A DNA stretch of 64,000 nucleotides from Butyricimonas virosa (GCF_025148635.1 NZ_CP102269.1:3410001-3474000); one strand, 5' to 3'. Shown: positions 31,693-40,367, numbered from the stretch's first letter. A program made the numbers and translations. The notes: a model not told the origin generated them from the sequence alone.

Positions 31693-32054
31693 GAGATCGT
31701 TAATGATAAATTTGTAATCTTCCAAAAGTAATTATTTATTTTTACCTAGGGACGTGTTGGAGAGGTTAAAAATGAATGTCCTTTTTTAAAGGCAATGATA
31801 TATGTATGGGATGCGTTTGGAAGTTAAAATAACGATTATTTTCATGTAGGAAAAAAGTTGGAAACGTGATAGAATCTGAAATTATTACTATATTTGGAAT
31901 GGCGGAAATAAATCCGGTACTTGAAGGTTCTGGGAGGTGTTTTTATCCGCTAATTAATTGATTGATATTTGCTTGTCTCCTTGTGTTCGGAGATAAGTTG
32001 AATGGGAAAGTGAATGATTAAGAGTTAAGAAAATTAAATATTAGTTCAAAAGAG
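31693..32054. other. Intergenic region without a recognised gene
   Basis: A 362-base A/T-rich divergent spacer holding the upstream regions of the flavin reductase gene and the aminotransferase gene. No convincing TAnnTTTG box, hairpin or open frame is seen. Confidence 0.5.
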
Positions 32055-33146
32055 ATGGAAAAATATCTTATACCGTTAGTACCGGGACCTGTTGCTGTTC
32101 CCCAGGAGATTTTGAAAGTTGCTGCCACGAATTTTGGGTCTGCCGATTTTGAGCCGGAGTATCTGGCACTGTACAAGGATACGGAAAAGTTGTTGCAGAA
32201 GATGATGGAAACCCGTAATCGGGTGGTGATTCAGACGGGAGAAGGTATGTTGGTGTTGTGGACGGCCTTGAAAAGTACGTTAAAACCGGGAGATCGGGTG
32301 CTGGTGCTTTCTACCGGGTTGTTCGGCGAGGGATTCGGCGATATGGCCAAGGCGTTGGGCTGCGAGATTCGGGTGCTGGATTTTGGCTATGATGAAACGA
32401 TCCATGATTTTGATGTCGTGGAGAAAGCGATCGTGGAGTTCAAACCCAAAATGATCACGATGGTGCAGAACGAAACACCTAGTGGGACGACGAACCCAGT
32501 GAAAGAAATTGGTGATCTGAAAGTGAAGTACGGGGTACCGTTGCTTTGCGTGGACATCGTTTCCGGTCTAGGCGGAACCCCGATTCACGTGGACGATTGG
32601 CACGTGGATTTCGCGTTGGGCGGTTCGCAAAAATGTCTTTCCGCTCCAGCTAATATGTCATTTCTTTCGGTGAGTGAAGAGGCGTGGAAAATCGTGGAGG
32701 AGGTGAATTATGCCGGGTATGAGGCATTGTTACCTTTCCGGAATGTAACCGAAACTGGGTATTTCCCGTACACGCCCTACTGGCAGGGAACAGCCCAATT
32801 GCATAAGGCTTGCGAGCTGATATTCGAGGAAGGGCTGGAGAGTTGCATCGCTCGTCACGAGAAGGTGGCTATTTACTGCCGTGAACGGATTAAAGAGATG
32901 GGATTGAAGATATACCCCGTGAAAGGAGCCGTGTGTTCCCCGACAGTGACCGCGGTTTACGTGCCGGAGCATATGACTTGGGAGCGCCTCGATTCGGAAT
33001 TGAGAGTGCAGGGGATGGTCGTGGGAGGTAATTATGGTAAACTGGCCGGGAAAGTATTCCGGATCGGACATATGGGTTCCCAGGCAAACATCAACCTGAT
33101 CAAGGAGGCAATGGATATACTGGAAACAGTAGTTCATGATATTTAA
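32055..33146 (+). CDS. Class V PLP-dependent aminotransferase (alanine-glyoxylate type)
   Basis: A 363-residue fold-type I aminotransferase. Visible features are the N-terminal 'PLVPGPVAVPQEILKVAATNFGSADFEPEYLALYKDTE', the cofactor region 'TGEGMLVLWTALKSTLKPGDRVLVLSTGLFGEGF', 'ETPSGTTNPVKEIGDL', Asp in VDIVSGLGG, and the PLP lysine K193 in GGSQKCLSAP. This pattern is that of alanine-glyoxylate, serine-glyoxylate or phosphonate aminotransferases. The exact amino donor is unclear. The genes after it on the same strand are small membrane proteins and probably unrelated in function. Confidence 0.92.
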   Translation: MEKYLIPLVPGPVAVPQEILKVAATNFGSADFEPEYLALYKDTEKLLQKMMETRNRVVIQTGEGMLVLWTALKSTLKPGDRVLVLSTGLFGEGFGDMAKALGCEIRVLDFGYDETIHDFDVVEKAIVEFKPKMITMVQNETPSGTTNPVKEIGDLKVKYGVPLLCVDIVSGLGGTPIHVDDWHVDFALGGSQKCLSAPANMSFLSVSEEAWKIVEEVNYAGYEALLPFRNVTETGYFPYTPYWQGTAQLHKACELIFEEGLESCIARHEKVAIYCRERIKEMGLKIYPVKGAVCSPTVTAVYVPEHMTWERLDSELRVQGMVVGGNYGKLAGKVFRIGHMGSQANINLIKEAMDILETVVHDI

Positions 33147-33163
33147 AATTTAAGGTATAGATT

Positions 33164-33499
33164 ATGGGAGATTTTGACGGAGAAAGGAAAGACTTACCGA
33201 ATGCTACGGCAGCGCTTGTTTTAGGAGCGCTGTCGTTGGTGTTTTGCTGGTGTTACGGAATTATAGGCCTGGTACTTGGAATCTTGGCCGTGGTACTGGC
33301 TTCGGCTCCCCGCAAGGCTTATCTGGAGAACCCGGAGCGATTCACGGAAGTATCCTATAAGAATTTGAATGCCGGGAGAATATGTGGCATCATCGGGATT
33401 TGTATCGGTGCGATTATCCTGCTGGCAGTTATTCTTGTCGTCGTTTTTGCTGTATATACTTCGGTAAAACCCCATTTGCTTGACACGATAAATGTATGA
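33164..33499 (+). CDS. Small membrane protein (DUF4190-like, CCC motif), copy 1
   Basis: A 111-residue protein with two hydrophobic segments (about 15-40 and 65-95). It starts with 'KDLPNATAALVLGALSLVFCWCYGIIGLVLGILAVVLAS', the DUF4190-type pattern with glycine-rich helices. Copy 2 at 33808 shares most of its length (LPNATA.LVLG.LSLVFCWCYG...YKNL.AGR.CGI.GIC). A DUF2752 gene lies between them, overlapping this gene's end by about 4 bases. Function unknown; three such genes together hint at a small membrane complex. Confidence 0.85.
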   Translation: MGDFDGERKDLPNATAALVLGALSLVFCWCYGIIGLVLGILAVVLASAPRKAYLENPERFTEVSYKNLNAGRICGIIGICIGAIILLAVILVVVFAVYTSVKPHLLDTINV

Positions 33500-33797
33500 A
33501 TTGAGTATTTGGACGTGGCTGGAAGGACATCAATTGCCTTGCTTGGTTAAAGATACCTTCGGGATCGAGTGTCCCGGATGTGGATTCCAGACGGCGGTGT
33601 TATTGCTCTTGAAAAGAGAGTTGTGGGAGTCCGTGAAAATCTATCCGGGGTTGATCCCCTTGATCGTGTTTATCGGCCTTGCCATGGCGCATTTTGTAGG
33701 GGTGAAAAAAATTACACCCGGGGCAATAAAATTTGCAGGTTTTGTTTGCTTGCTAATAATTTTAATTTCATATTTGCTTAAATTAATAATTCATTAA
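33496..33797 (+). CDS. DUF2752 membrane protein
   Basis: About 100 residues, start near 33496 (ATGAATTGAGT overlaps the preceding stop) or at 33492 (MYELSIWTW, used here as the reading frame). The DUF2752 signature CPGCGFQTA is at residues about 26-34, followed by two membrane segments (52-68, 80-97). In this family the two cysteines precede the first helix. Role unknown. The start overlaps the previous gene, so the pair is translationally coupled. Confidence 0.8.
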
Positions 33798-33807
33798 AAT
33801 TACGACC

Positions 33808-34134
33808 ATGGAGATAATGGAAATGAAGAAAAAGGATCTTCCTAACGCAACGGCTGTGTTGGTTTTAGGGATTTTGTCTCTGGTGTTTTGCTGGTGTTAC
33901 GGATTCGTGGGGTTGGTGCTGGGAATTCTGGCAGTAGCCATTGCTTCCGGGCCCCGGAGGGCTTATCTGGAACATCCGGAAGAGTACACGGAGGCTTCCT
34001 ATAAGAATCTTAGTGCCGGACGGGTTTGTGGTATTGTTGGAATCTGCGTGGCGTTGGCTGTTGTCGCTTTCGTGATTTTAATGATATTGGGTGTAACGGC
34101 GCTGGGCGTCGGTTCTGCATTGATGCTAGGTTAA
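33808..34134 (+). CDS. Small membrane protein (DUF4190-like, CCC motif), copy 2
   Basis: A 108-residue paralogue of the protein at 33164, about 60-70 percent similar by eye, with the same FCWCYG motif and the cytosolic loop 'SGPRRAYLEHPEEYTEASYKNLSAGR'. Start at 33808 (MEIMEMKKKDLP); a later ATG (33823) would also fit. Two membrane helices. Likely a recent tandem duplicate that kept the DUF2752 gene in between. Function unknown. Confidence 0.83.
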   Translation: MEIMEMKKKDLPNATAVLVLGILSLVFCWCYGFVGLVLGILAVAIASGPRRAYLEHPEEYTEASYKNLSAGRVCGIVGICVALAVVAFVILMILGVTALGVGSALMLG

Positions 34135-34147
34135 AATAAAATAACAT

Positions 34148-34753
34148 ATGGACTACAGATTTGAAATCAGTTTACCGACTAGTTCGGATTTTAGATGTGA
34201 GATTGCTGTTGGTGGAGAACAGACATTTCAACAATTTCACGATAAAATAGTTGAGACGTTGAATTATGACAGCTCTCAAATGGCATCTTTTTTCACGCTT
34301 GACCGGATGGGAAACCGGGTGAAAGAAATTGCATTGATGGATATGACGACGGAAGATGAGGAGAATGAAACACTCGTCATGGACAACACGAAAATCAGTG
34401 ACATCATTAAACCGGGGTGTCTTGAATTGGAGTATGTGTATGATTTCTTCTCTAACAAATATTTTAAGGTAGAGTATGCTGGGGAATATATCCGTGATTC
34501 TTCCGACGTGATGCCGGTATGCGTTGCTTGTGAGGGGGATATTCCGGAACAATTCTCTTACGAGGATGGGAATGCTGATTGGGAGTTTGACAAGCCAGAG
34601 GAAGAGTACGAGGGGGATTATGACGATAGTTTCATGGAAGAGTTCGGTAACGGGGATTATGACGACGAGGGTCGCCAAGACCGGGGTGGTGATGATGAGT
34701 ACTATCGTGACGAGCGCTACGAGAGTTTGGATGATTATATAGATAGACTTTAA
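34148..34753 (+). CDS. IS1096-passenger/pRiA4b ORF-3-like acidic protein
   Basis: A 201-residue soluble protein. The N-terminal part 'FEISLPTSSDFRCEIAVGGEQTFQQFHDKIVETLNYDSSQMASFFTLDRMGN' and 'DIIKPGCLELEYVYDFFSNKYFKVEYAGEY' follow the pattern of the plasmid pRiA4b ORF-3 (IS1096 TnpR-like) family. Its C-terminal third is very acidic (EEEYEGDYDDSFMEEFGNG and YDDEGRQDRGGDDEYYRDERY). Despite the family name it is a chromosomal protein here, with no transposon nearby. Function unknown. Confidence 0.8.
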   Translation: MDYRFEISLPTSSDFRCEIAVGGEQTFQQFHDKIVETLNYDSSQMASFFTLDRMGNRVKEIALMDMTTEDEENETLVMDNTKISDIIKPGCLELEYVYDFFSNKYFKVEYAGEYIRDSSDVMPVCVACEGDIPEQFSYEDGNADWEFDKPEEEYEGDYDDSFMEEFGNGDYDDEGRQDRGGDDEYYRDERYESLDDYIDRL

Positions 34754-34847
34754 TAATTTTAGATTTTAGGTTTTAAATTTTAGATTGCGGCCGCACAAGG
34801 CTTATTTTTTCAATTTAAAATCTAAAATCATTAAATCTAAAATTAAT
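34754..34847. repeat. Intergenic word repeat (TTTTAGATTTTAGG / CTAAAATCATTAAATC)
   Basis: Copies of TTTAGATTTTA on one side and TCTAAAATCATTAAATCT on the other flank GCGGCCGC. The halves are complementary and can fold back. It is the same word family as 3905-3980. Confidence 0.6.
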
Positions 34848-35747
34848 ATGGGGACGTTAATCGTATTGCTTGGACCGACAGGAGTGGGGAAAACAGATTT
34901 GAGTATTGAGCTGGCCAAGATGTACGGGACGTCGATTATTTCATGTGATTCCCGACAGATTTACAGGGAAATGTATATAGGAACTGCCGTGCCGGAACGA
35001 GAGCAACTGGAGGCAGTTCCTCATTTTTTTATACAAACGGAGTCTGTACAGAATTATTTTAACTGTTGGGAGTTCGAGCAACAGGCTATCCGGAAGATCC
35101 GGGAGTTGTTAGAGACGAAAGAGGTAGTGATCATGGCGGGTGGTTCCATGATGTACATTGACGCCGTGTGCAAAGGTATTGACGAGATGCCTACAATTGA
35201 CGAAGAAATACGTCTTTCTGTGAAGGAAATGTTTGAACGGGATGGGATCGAGGCGTTGCGGATGTTGTTGAAAAGGTTGGATCCAGTCTCATATATCACG
35301 GTGGATTTGAAGAATGCCAAACGGATCATGCACGCTTTGGAAGTTTGCCTGATGACCGGAAAGCCTTATTCTTCTTTTTTGACCGGGAGCGTGAAAGACC
35401 GGGAGTTTGACATCGTGAAGATCGGGTTGAACCGGGAAAGAGAAGAATTGTTCGACCGTATCAATCGTAGGGTGGATCAAATGGTGGAGGCCGGGATGGA
35501 GGGGGAGGCTCGTAGACTTTATCCTTTACGCCACCTGAATGCCTTGAATACGGTCGGATACAAGGAGTGGTTCGATTACTTTGACGGTAAGTTTGACCGG
35601 GAAGAAACCATTCGACTTATTAAGCGAAATACCCGCCGATATGCAAAAAAGCAGCTTACCTGGTATCGCAATGACGCTGATATTCATTGGTTCCATCCGG
35701 ATCAAAAAGATGAAATCAAACGCTTTCTTTTAAGTGTTGTTTCTTAG
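34848..35747 (+). CDS. miaA: tRNA dimethylallyltransferase
   Basis: A 299-residue enzyme that adds a dimethylallyl group to A37 of tRNAs reading UNN codons. ATG 34848 (MGTLIVLLGPTGVGKTDLS) is the natural start; the longer frame covers the word repeat. P-loop GPTGVGKT at residues 9-16, 'ISCDSRQIYREMYIGTAVP' and the C-terminal 'NTVGYKEWFDYFDGKFDREETIRLIKRNTRRYAKKQLTWYRND' are typical. Its partner miaB, acting on the same base, is at the right end of the window. Confidence 0.95.
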   Translation: MGTLIVLLGPTGVGKTDLSIELAKMYGTSIISCDSRQIYREMYIGTAVPEREQLEAVPHFFIQTESVQNYFNCWEFEQQAIRKIRELLETKEVVIMAGGSMMYIDAVCKGIDEMPTIDEEIRLSVKEMFERDGIEALRMLLKRLDPVSYITVDLKNAKRIMHALEVCLMTGKPYSSFLTGSVKDREFDIVKIGLNREREELFDRINRRVDQMVEAGMEGEARRLYPLRHLNALNTVGYKEWFDYFDGKFDREETIRLIKRNTRRYAKKQLTWYRNDADIHWFHPDQKDEIKRFLLSVVS

Positions 35748-35889
35748 GTTTTAGATTCCAGTCGCACTGTAGTTTCCTAAAATTGGTTTACTAGATTTGA
35801 CATTCAATAAATTGTAAAAAACATTTTCTATTCTCTTTTCTGTTACAAGTTTACTTCAAAAAAATGTAATTCCTGTAATAGTTTTACTT

Positions 35890-35929
35890 TTTTCTTGGCA
35901 TCCGGGGAATTCCCCGGATGCCAAGAAAA
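35890..35929. terminator. 40-base perfect palindrome after the IS3-type transposase
   Basis: The arms (TTTTCTTGGCATCCGGGGAA and its exact complement) meet without a loop. It lies just after the stop of the transposase gene on the minus strand, with A/T flanks on both sides, so a bidirectional terminator is likely. The central GGGGAATTCCCC would prevent a hairpin loop under four bases. Confidence 0.75.
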
Positions 35930-35936
35930 CTTGGCG

Positions 35937-36773
35937 TCAATACATGACCCTGGCGAATAACTCTTTTTTATCGCGGTGTGCCTGGTCAGGAACTTTCAAC
36001 CCGATAGCCATGTGTGGTCTTCTCGTGTTGTATATCCCGATAATTCTCTCCACTTGCATTCTCGCCTGGTCGATATCTCTCAAGACCATATCGTTTAACC
36101 ATTCCCGTTTCAAAATCCCGTTCACTCTCTCGGCGATACCGTTATCGTAAGGAGAGCCATCTTGTGTCACGCTCACTTGAATACCGTGTTCTTTCAAAAT
36201 CCCGGTGTACAGCGAGGAGCAGTATTGCCCACCCCGATCCGAGTGATGAACAAGCTTGTCGCTAAAGTTGGAAGGCAGCGTCGCCAACGCCCGGCACAAG
36301 GCCTTCACGGGACCGGACGAGTCCAGTGTCGGGTGAACTTCCCAGCCCGTGATCCGCCGGGAATAAGCGTCGGTTACCAGCGAGAGGTACACGAAACCGG
36401 CACTCGTTGACAGGTACGTGATGTCGCTGACCCATACCTGGTTGGGCCGGGTAACTCGAAACCCTTTCACCAGGTTCGGGAACTGGCGATGCCACGCCCG
36501 GGAATCCGTCGTGATCACCCGGTACTTCTTCTGTTTTATCATTAAATCGTGAAGGTGAAGCAAACGATAAAGCCAATCCCGACCGACGGGCAGACCGTTA
36601 GACCCCAGCATGTTCCACAATTTATTAACCCCGAGGTTAGGCATGTCACGGCGAATATCCTGGACGATGGAAAGAACGTAACGCTCGCGTTCCTCGCCTC
36701 CACGATCGGCCCGGAGGCTCTTGTAATAAGCCTGCTTGCTGTAGCCAAGGGAATTGCAAAGGTGTTCCGTCAC
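35937..36773 (-). CDS. IS3-family transposase OrfB (DDE integrase core)
   Basis: A 278-residue protein with an HTH_21-like N-terminus (RDMPNLGVNKLWNMLGSNGLPVGRDWLYRLLH) and an rve integrase core. The first Asp is in NQVWVSDITYLST, the second in KLVHHSDRGGQYCS, and the Glu in NGIAERVNGILKREWL. It is complete. Its ATG overlaps the stop of orfA (ATGA), so coupling by re-initiation rather than the usual frameshift is suggested. Confidence 0.93.
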   Translation of the reverse strand: MTEHLCNSLGYSKQAYYKSLRADRGGEERERYVLSIVQDIRRDMPNLGVNKLWNMLGSNGLPVGRDWLYRLLHLHDLMIKQKKYRVITTDSRAWHRQFPNLVKGFRVTRPNQVWVSDITYLSTSAGFVYLSLVTDAYSRRITGWEVHPTLDSSGPVKALCRALATLPSNFSDKLVHHSDRGGQYCSSLYTGILKEHGIQVSVTQDGSPYDNGIAERVNGILKREWLNDMVLRDIDQARMQVERIIGIYNTRRPHMAIGLKVPDQAHRDKKELFARVMY

Positions 36774-37195
36774 GGCTTTACCTCCCCGTTCTTTCTGTCT
36801 CTCGACAATCCCGCTAATAGCATCTCCTCGTAGTTTTTTTTTACATCAACGTGCAGGCGTTCCCTGGCTAACTCTAGCATTAACTCGTAAGCTTCCACGA
36901 GTATTTTCTGTTTCTCTACTTCCTGCCGTAAAGTCTCCAGCTCGGCGCGTTCTTGGTCGGTCATCGGGTATAACATTTTGTAATTACGCGAAGATAAGCG
37001 TTTGTGTTGTTCTTCCGATAAAACTCGAGATTTATACTTGTGGAGCCAAACGTGAAAAGTCGAGGGTTTGACCTCGTACTTGGATAGAACTTCCGCGTAA
37101 CCCATTTCATTGATTACTCGATCTCGTACCGCTGATAATTTCGTCTTGACAGGGTAATAACGACGATGAACAGAGGGTAAATTTAATTCTGACAT
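36770..37195 (-). CDS. IS3-family transposase OrfA
   Basis: A 141-residue DNA-binding partner of OrfB: helix-turn-helix 'EMGYAEVLSKYEVKPSTFHVWLHKYKSRVLSEEQ' followed by a coiled coil rich in Glu and Leu ('ERAELETLRQEVEKQKILVEAYELMLELARERL'), the usual form for IS3-type OrfA. It overlaps orfB by four bases (ATGA). Confidence 0.88.
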   Translation of the reverse strand: MSELNLPSVHRRYYPVKTKLSAVRDRVINEMGYAEVLSKYEVKPSTFHVWLHKYKSRVLSEEQHKRLSSRNYKMLYPMTDQERAELETLRQEVEKQKILVEAYELMLELARERLHVDVKKNYEEMLLAGLSRDRKNGEVKP

Positions 37196-37550
37196 TGGTT
37201 TACTAAGTTTACTGTAAACTTTTTTCAGGACAATACACTACCCTTTCTCTACCCTTTCGCTATATCATGAATATAGCATAAACATAGCAACTACATAACA
37301 TGAACACTGACGCATGTATATGCTCCGTTCGTGTTATGTAGGAATTTGGTTGATGCCCACGAGCAGGGGTAGAGGAGGGATTAACAGGGACCAGCCTTCC
37401 CCTGTATAAGGGAAAGTTTATAAGAAGAACCGGCAAAGAAAACTTTCACCAATTCCCACTGTTAGGAGTAAGAAAGGGAACTTATATATCATTTGGAGAC
37501 TTCACTCTTATAATTACTGTAAACTTGTATATAAATTCTTTTTCAATTAT
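37196..37550. other. Non-coding stretch right of the IS3-type genes
   Basis: It holds the probable right end of the IS (to about 37529) and a sequence with several direct and inverted short repeats (GTTATGTAG / CTACATAAC among others). No gene is recognised. Confidence 0.45.
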
Positions 37551-38543
37551 TTAGTCCGTCATGTATTGTTTCGAGCGATTTTCTTCCACTCGTTTGGGAG
37601 GCATGATCAAGATTAGTAGGGAACCTAGGATGATAATGCAGGCTAGGATATAATCTCTCGTGTCCAGATCCGGACGTAAGTCGATGGAGTAGACTGCAAT
37701 CCATGCCTCCAGACCGAAGGTTAACATGGGCTGGAAGGCCCGGAAGGTCATGAAGGTTTCGGCAGTTGCCGTTTGCAGAGTGGCGTAGTACAGGTACGTG
37801 GAGAGTGAGGTGAGTAGGAAACCTGTCACGCAGGCGGCGATAATCGTCATCGGGTGGAATATCTCCGTGAGCTTAGGCAGGTAGAGCATTGAAAACGGAA
37901 CGGCCATGAGTTCTTTGGCAAAATAGTGTTCCACGAGGGCGATTAAGGTCAAGAAAAGTATGACTGACGTGCCGCCCCAAAACATGGTGAACCCGGAGAT
38001 CCCGCATTTTTGGCGTACGGAGGTATTGGGACTGGCGACAGTGGTTTTCTCGACCACGATGGCTCGTGTACAACTTGCCAGAACTGCCAGGGAGACGAGA
38101 ATGGAGACCCGTAGCTGTATGGTTTCCGGGAGGGTACGGATAAACAGGATAATGCCTACCGTGATCACTAGCATCCCCACGATGTCGCTGCTGTGGGGTT
38201 TTCTCTTGAAAAAGATGTAGGCCAGTATTGCTGTTACTACAACTTCTATATTGATTAACAAGCTGGTTTCAGTACTGGTGATGTACAGGTAAACTGCGGC
38301 TAGAAAGAAATTCCGGAATATTTGCAGTAGCGTGTACAGCCATGAATAACCGACGCCTGCTTTCCAGCCTTCCGCAGTTACGGGTTTTCGGATAAGTAAT
38401 AGTGCGACTCCCCCGGCGAAAATTTGCATGGAGGCGAACACGAGAATGTTGGCCTCGTAGTTTAACAGGCAAAAACGGGTGATGACACTGATGATCGACC
38501 ATGTTATGACTGATAGTAAGGCATATAAAGCACCTATTTTCAT
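37551..38543 (-). CDS. EamA/DMT-family permease
   Basis: About 330 residues with ten predicted membrane helices. ATG 38543 (MKIGALYALLSVITWSIISVITRFCL) is preferred; the longer frame starts in the promoter region. The two EamA halves (about 5-130 and 150-295) are visible, with the typical 'TETSLLINIEVVVTAILAYIFFKRKP' and 'TYLYYATLQTATAETFMTFRAFQPMLTFGLEAW' pore segments. Substrate unknown (drug or metabolite export). It is divergent from the aldehyde dehydrogenase gene. Confidence 0.9.
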   Translation of the reverse strand: MKIGALYALLSVITWSIISVITRFCLLNYEANILVFASMQIFAGGVALLLIRKPVTAEGWKAGVGYSWLYTLLQIFRNFFLAAVYLYITSTETSLLINIEVVVTAILAYIFFKRKPHSSDIVGMLVITVGIILFIRTLPETIQLRVSILVSLAVLASCTRAIVVEKTTVASPNTSVRQKCGISGFTMFWGGTSVILFLTLIALVEHYFAKELMAVPFSMLYLPKLTEIFHPMTIIAACVTGFLLTSLSTYLYYATLQTATAETFMTFRAFQPMLTFGLEAWIAVYSIDLRPDLDTRDYILACIIILGSLLILIMPPKRVEENRSKQYMTD

Positions 38544-38595
38544 ATTTTGTTTTTTGTTTCTCTTCGGATATAACGATTCGATTAGGAAAAGGTTT

Positions 38596-38620
38596 TTTGT
38601 CAAAATAAAATATACCTTTG
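38596..38620 (+). promoter_or_regulatory. Promoter-like TACCTTTG before the aldehyde dehydrogenase gene
   Basis: TACCTTTG (38613-38620) matches the Bacteroidetes -7 box, 41 bases before ATG 38662. A TTTG at 38596-38599 is closer than usual (13 bases), so the -33 element is uncertain. Confidence 0.5.
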
Positions 38621-38661
38621 TTTTAGTATTTATAACAGCATGATACAGGAATGATTGAGAT

Positions 38662-40038
38662 ATGGTAGAATCGGAAATTAGAAAAGAGGAGTACACGATT
38701 CCTTTACGGGAGTTTTTTTACAAGGGAACGACAAGGGATGTTGATTGTAGGATAGGACGTTTGAAGGCGTTGAGGCGGGCTATTACCGGACAGATGGAAG
38801 AGATAAATGCGGCGTTGTGGCGTGATTTGAGAAAGTCGGGGGGAGAGTCTTACCTGACGGAGATCGGTATGGTGTTGGGAGAGATTGACTATCACGTGAA
38901 ACATCTGAGACAGTGGGTGAAACCCCGACGATTGGCAACCCCGCTGGCTTTTTGGCCCTCGAAAAGCCGGATCATGTACGAGCCGTATGGCGTTGTGTTG
39001 ATCATTGCCCCTTGGAATTACCCGTTTCAATTATTGTTGGAACCTTTAATTGGTGCCATCTCTGCTGGGAATTGTGCCGTGTTGAAACCATCTCCTTTTG
39101 CCCCGGCAACGGCAGAGGTTATAAAGAAGATTATTGCGGCGGTTTTTGAACCCGGTTATGTCTCTGTGTTTGATGGAGAAGGGGATGTGGTGGAGCAGTT
39201 GTTGAGAGAGCGTTTTGATTATATTTTTTTCACGGGAGGTTCCCGTTTCGGACAGTATGTTATGGAAATGGCAGCGAAACATTTAACCCCAGTAACTTTG
39301 GAGTTGGGAGGAAAAAGTCCTTGTATCGTGGGGCGTGGTGCGAACGTGAAGATAGCAGCTCGTCGTACGGCTTGGGGAAAGTTTATCAATGCCGGGCAGA
39401 CGTGTGTTGCCCCCGATTACGTGTTTGTGTATGAAGATCAAAGGGCAGAGTTTGTTGAGGCCGTAAGACTGGCCGTGAAACGATTTTATGGGGATTACCC
39501 GTATGAAAGTCCTGATTATCCGCGGATTGTTCACCGGGAGGGGACAGAAAGGTTAGCGCGCTTGATGCACTCTTCTGGACAGGTGGTTGTCGGGGGTGAG
39601 GTGAACGTGGAGGAAAAGTATATTGCTCCTACGGTACTGATTGACGTGGAGGCTGATAGTCCGATCATGCGGGAAGAAATATTCGGTCCCATTCTGCCCG
39701 TGCTGACTTATCGGGAGATAGATGACGTGATTCGTTTCGTGAATAAGCGGGAGAAACCCTTGGCCCTATATTATTTCGGCCCCGAACAAGAGGCTCGTGA
39801 AGTTTTAAACCGAACCTCTTCGGGTGGGGCTTGTGTGAACGACACGATCGTGCATCTGGCAAATCCCCGTTTGCCTTTTGGGGGAGTGGGGATGAGTGGA
39901 GTCGGAAAGTATCACGGGAAAGCGAGTTTTGAACTTTTTAGTAATTTACGTTCCGTGGTAAAATCTTTTACATTTTTTGATAACCATTTTCGCTATGCCC
40001 CGTATAAACACTTGAATTTATTGAAAAAATTCATGTAA
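38662..40038 (+). CDS. Aldehyde dehydrogenase (class 3/fatty aldehyde type)
   Basis: A 458-residue NAD(P)-dependent aldehyde oxidoreductase. Visible are 'GVVLIIAPWNYPFQLLLEPLIGAISAGNCAVLKPS' (cofactor site), FTGGSRFGQ, E214 in LELGGKSP, catalytic Cys C248 in NAGQTCVAPDYV, and 'EEIFGPILPVLTY'. The C-terminal '...SGVGKYHGKASFELFSNLRSV' is that of the class 3 group, which acts on medium- and long-chain or aromatic aldehydes. A terminal hydrophobic stretch is absent, so probably cytosolic. Confidence 0.94.
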   Translation: MVESEIRKEEYTIPLREFFYKGTTRDVDCRIGRLKALRRAITGQMEEINAALWRDLRKSGGESYLTEIGMVLGEIDYHVKHLRQWVKPRRLATPLAFWPSKSRIMYEPYGVVLIIAPWNYPFQLLLEPLIGAISAGNCAVLKPSPFAPATAEVIKKIIAAVFEPGYVSVFDGEGDVVEQLLRERFDYIFFTGGSRFGQYVMEMAAKHLTPVTLELGGKSPCIVGRGANVKIAARRTAWGKFINAGQTCVAPDYVFVYEDQRAEFVEAVRLAVKRFYGDYPYESPDYPRIVHREGTERLARLMHSSGQVVVGGEVNVEEKYIAPTVLIDVEADSPIMREEIFGPILPVLTYREIDDVIRFVNKREKPLALYYFGPEQEAREVLNRTSSGGACVNDTIVHLANPRLPFGGVGMSGVGKYHGKASFELFSNLRSVVKSFTFFDNHFRYAPYKHLNLLKKFM

Positions 40039-40054
40039 TGTCTGGTGAGTTTAT

Positions 40055-40062
40055 TATATTTG
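40055..40062 (+). promoter_or_regulatory. Promoter -7 box before rubredoxin
   Basis: TATATTTG matches TAnnTTTG, 26 bases before ATG 40088. With a start near 40069, ATG 40088 is favoured over the ATG at 40079. Confidence 0.55.
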
Positions 40063-40087
40063 TTGAAAACTTTAAATAATGAAGACT

Positions 40088-40252
40088 ATGAAAAAGTACA
40101 TTTGCACAGTATGTAGCTATATTTATGATCCTGCAGTAGGTGATCCAGATGGTGGAATCGCACCTGGAACCGCATTTGAAGATATTCCGGAAGATTGGGT
40201 TTGCCCGCTTTGTGGCGTTGGTAAAGAAGATTTCGAACCGGTGGAGGAGTAA
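40088..40252 (+). CDS. Rubredoxin
   Basis: A 54-residue electron-transfer protein with one iron atom held by four cysteines: C6, C9, C39 and C42 (KKYICTVCSYIYDP and DWVCPLCGVGK). The rest (AVGDPDGGIAPGTAFEDIPEDW) is a textbook rubredoxin. It acts in oxygen or peroxide reduction with other partners. It is cytosolic and likely monocistronic from the promoter at 40055. The convergent gene is fumarase, with a word repeat and a terminator between them. Confidence 0.95.
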   Translation: MKKYICTVCSYIYDPAVGDPDGGIAPGTAFEDIPEDWVCPLCGVGKEDFEPVEE

Positions 40253-40255
40253 ATG

Positions 40256-40325
40256 AAGTTAAAAGATAAAAGTTGAAAGCTGTAAAAAGTTCCATTTTTA
40301 TCTTTTAGTTTTTAACTTTTATCTT
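40256..40325. repeat. Intergenic word repeat (AAGTTAAAAGATAAAAG / CTTTTATCTT)
   Basis: Copies of TAAAAGATAAAAGTTGAAAG are followed by their approximate complement TTTTTATCTTTTAG-TTTTTAACTTTTATC, making an imperfect A/T-rich hairpin between convergent genes. Confidence 0.6.
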
Positions 40326-40336
40326 AATAAAAATAG

Positions 40337-40358
40337 AGGCGAATCGTGAGATTCGCCT
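40337..40358. terminator. Bidirectional terminator between rubredoxin and fumarase genes
   Basis: The 9 bp stem AGGCGAATC/GATTCGCCT with loop GTGA is flanked by A-rich sequence on one side and TTTATTTTTAT on the other. Confidence 0.88.
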
Positions 40359-40367
40359 TTATTTTTA

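Larger units (their letters stand above)
35853..37529 (-). mobile_element. IS3-family element (ends uncertain)
   Basis: It contains the orfA/orfB pair of IS3-family transposases. Possible terminal inverted repeats are TACAAGTTTAC (35853) and GTAAACTTGTA (37519); further GTTTACT motifs occur inside both ends. A stretch without genes separates orfA from the right end. Boundaries cannot be confirmed without another copy. Confidence 0.5.
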
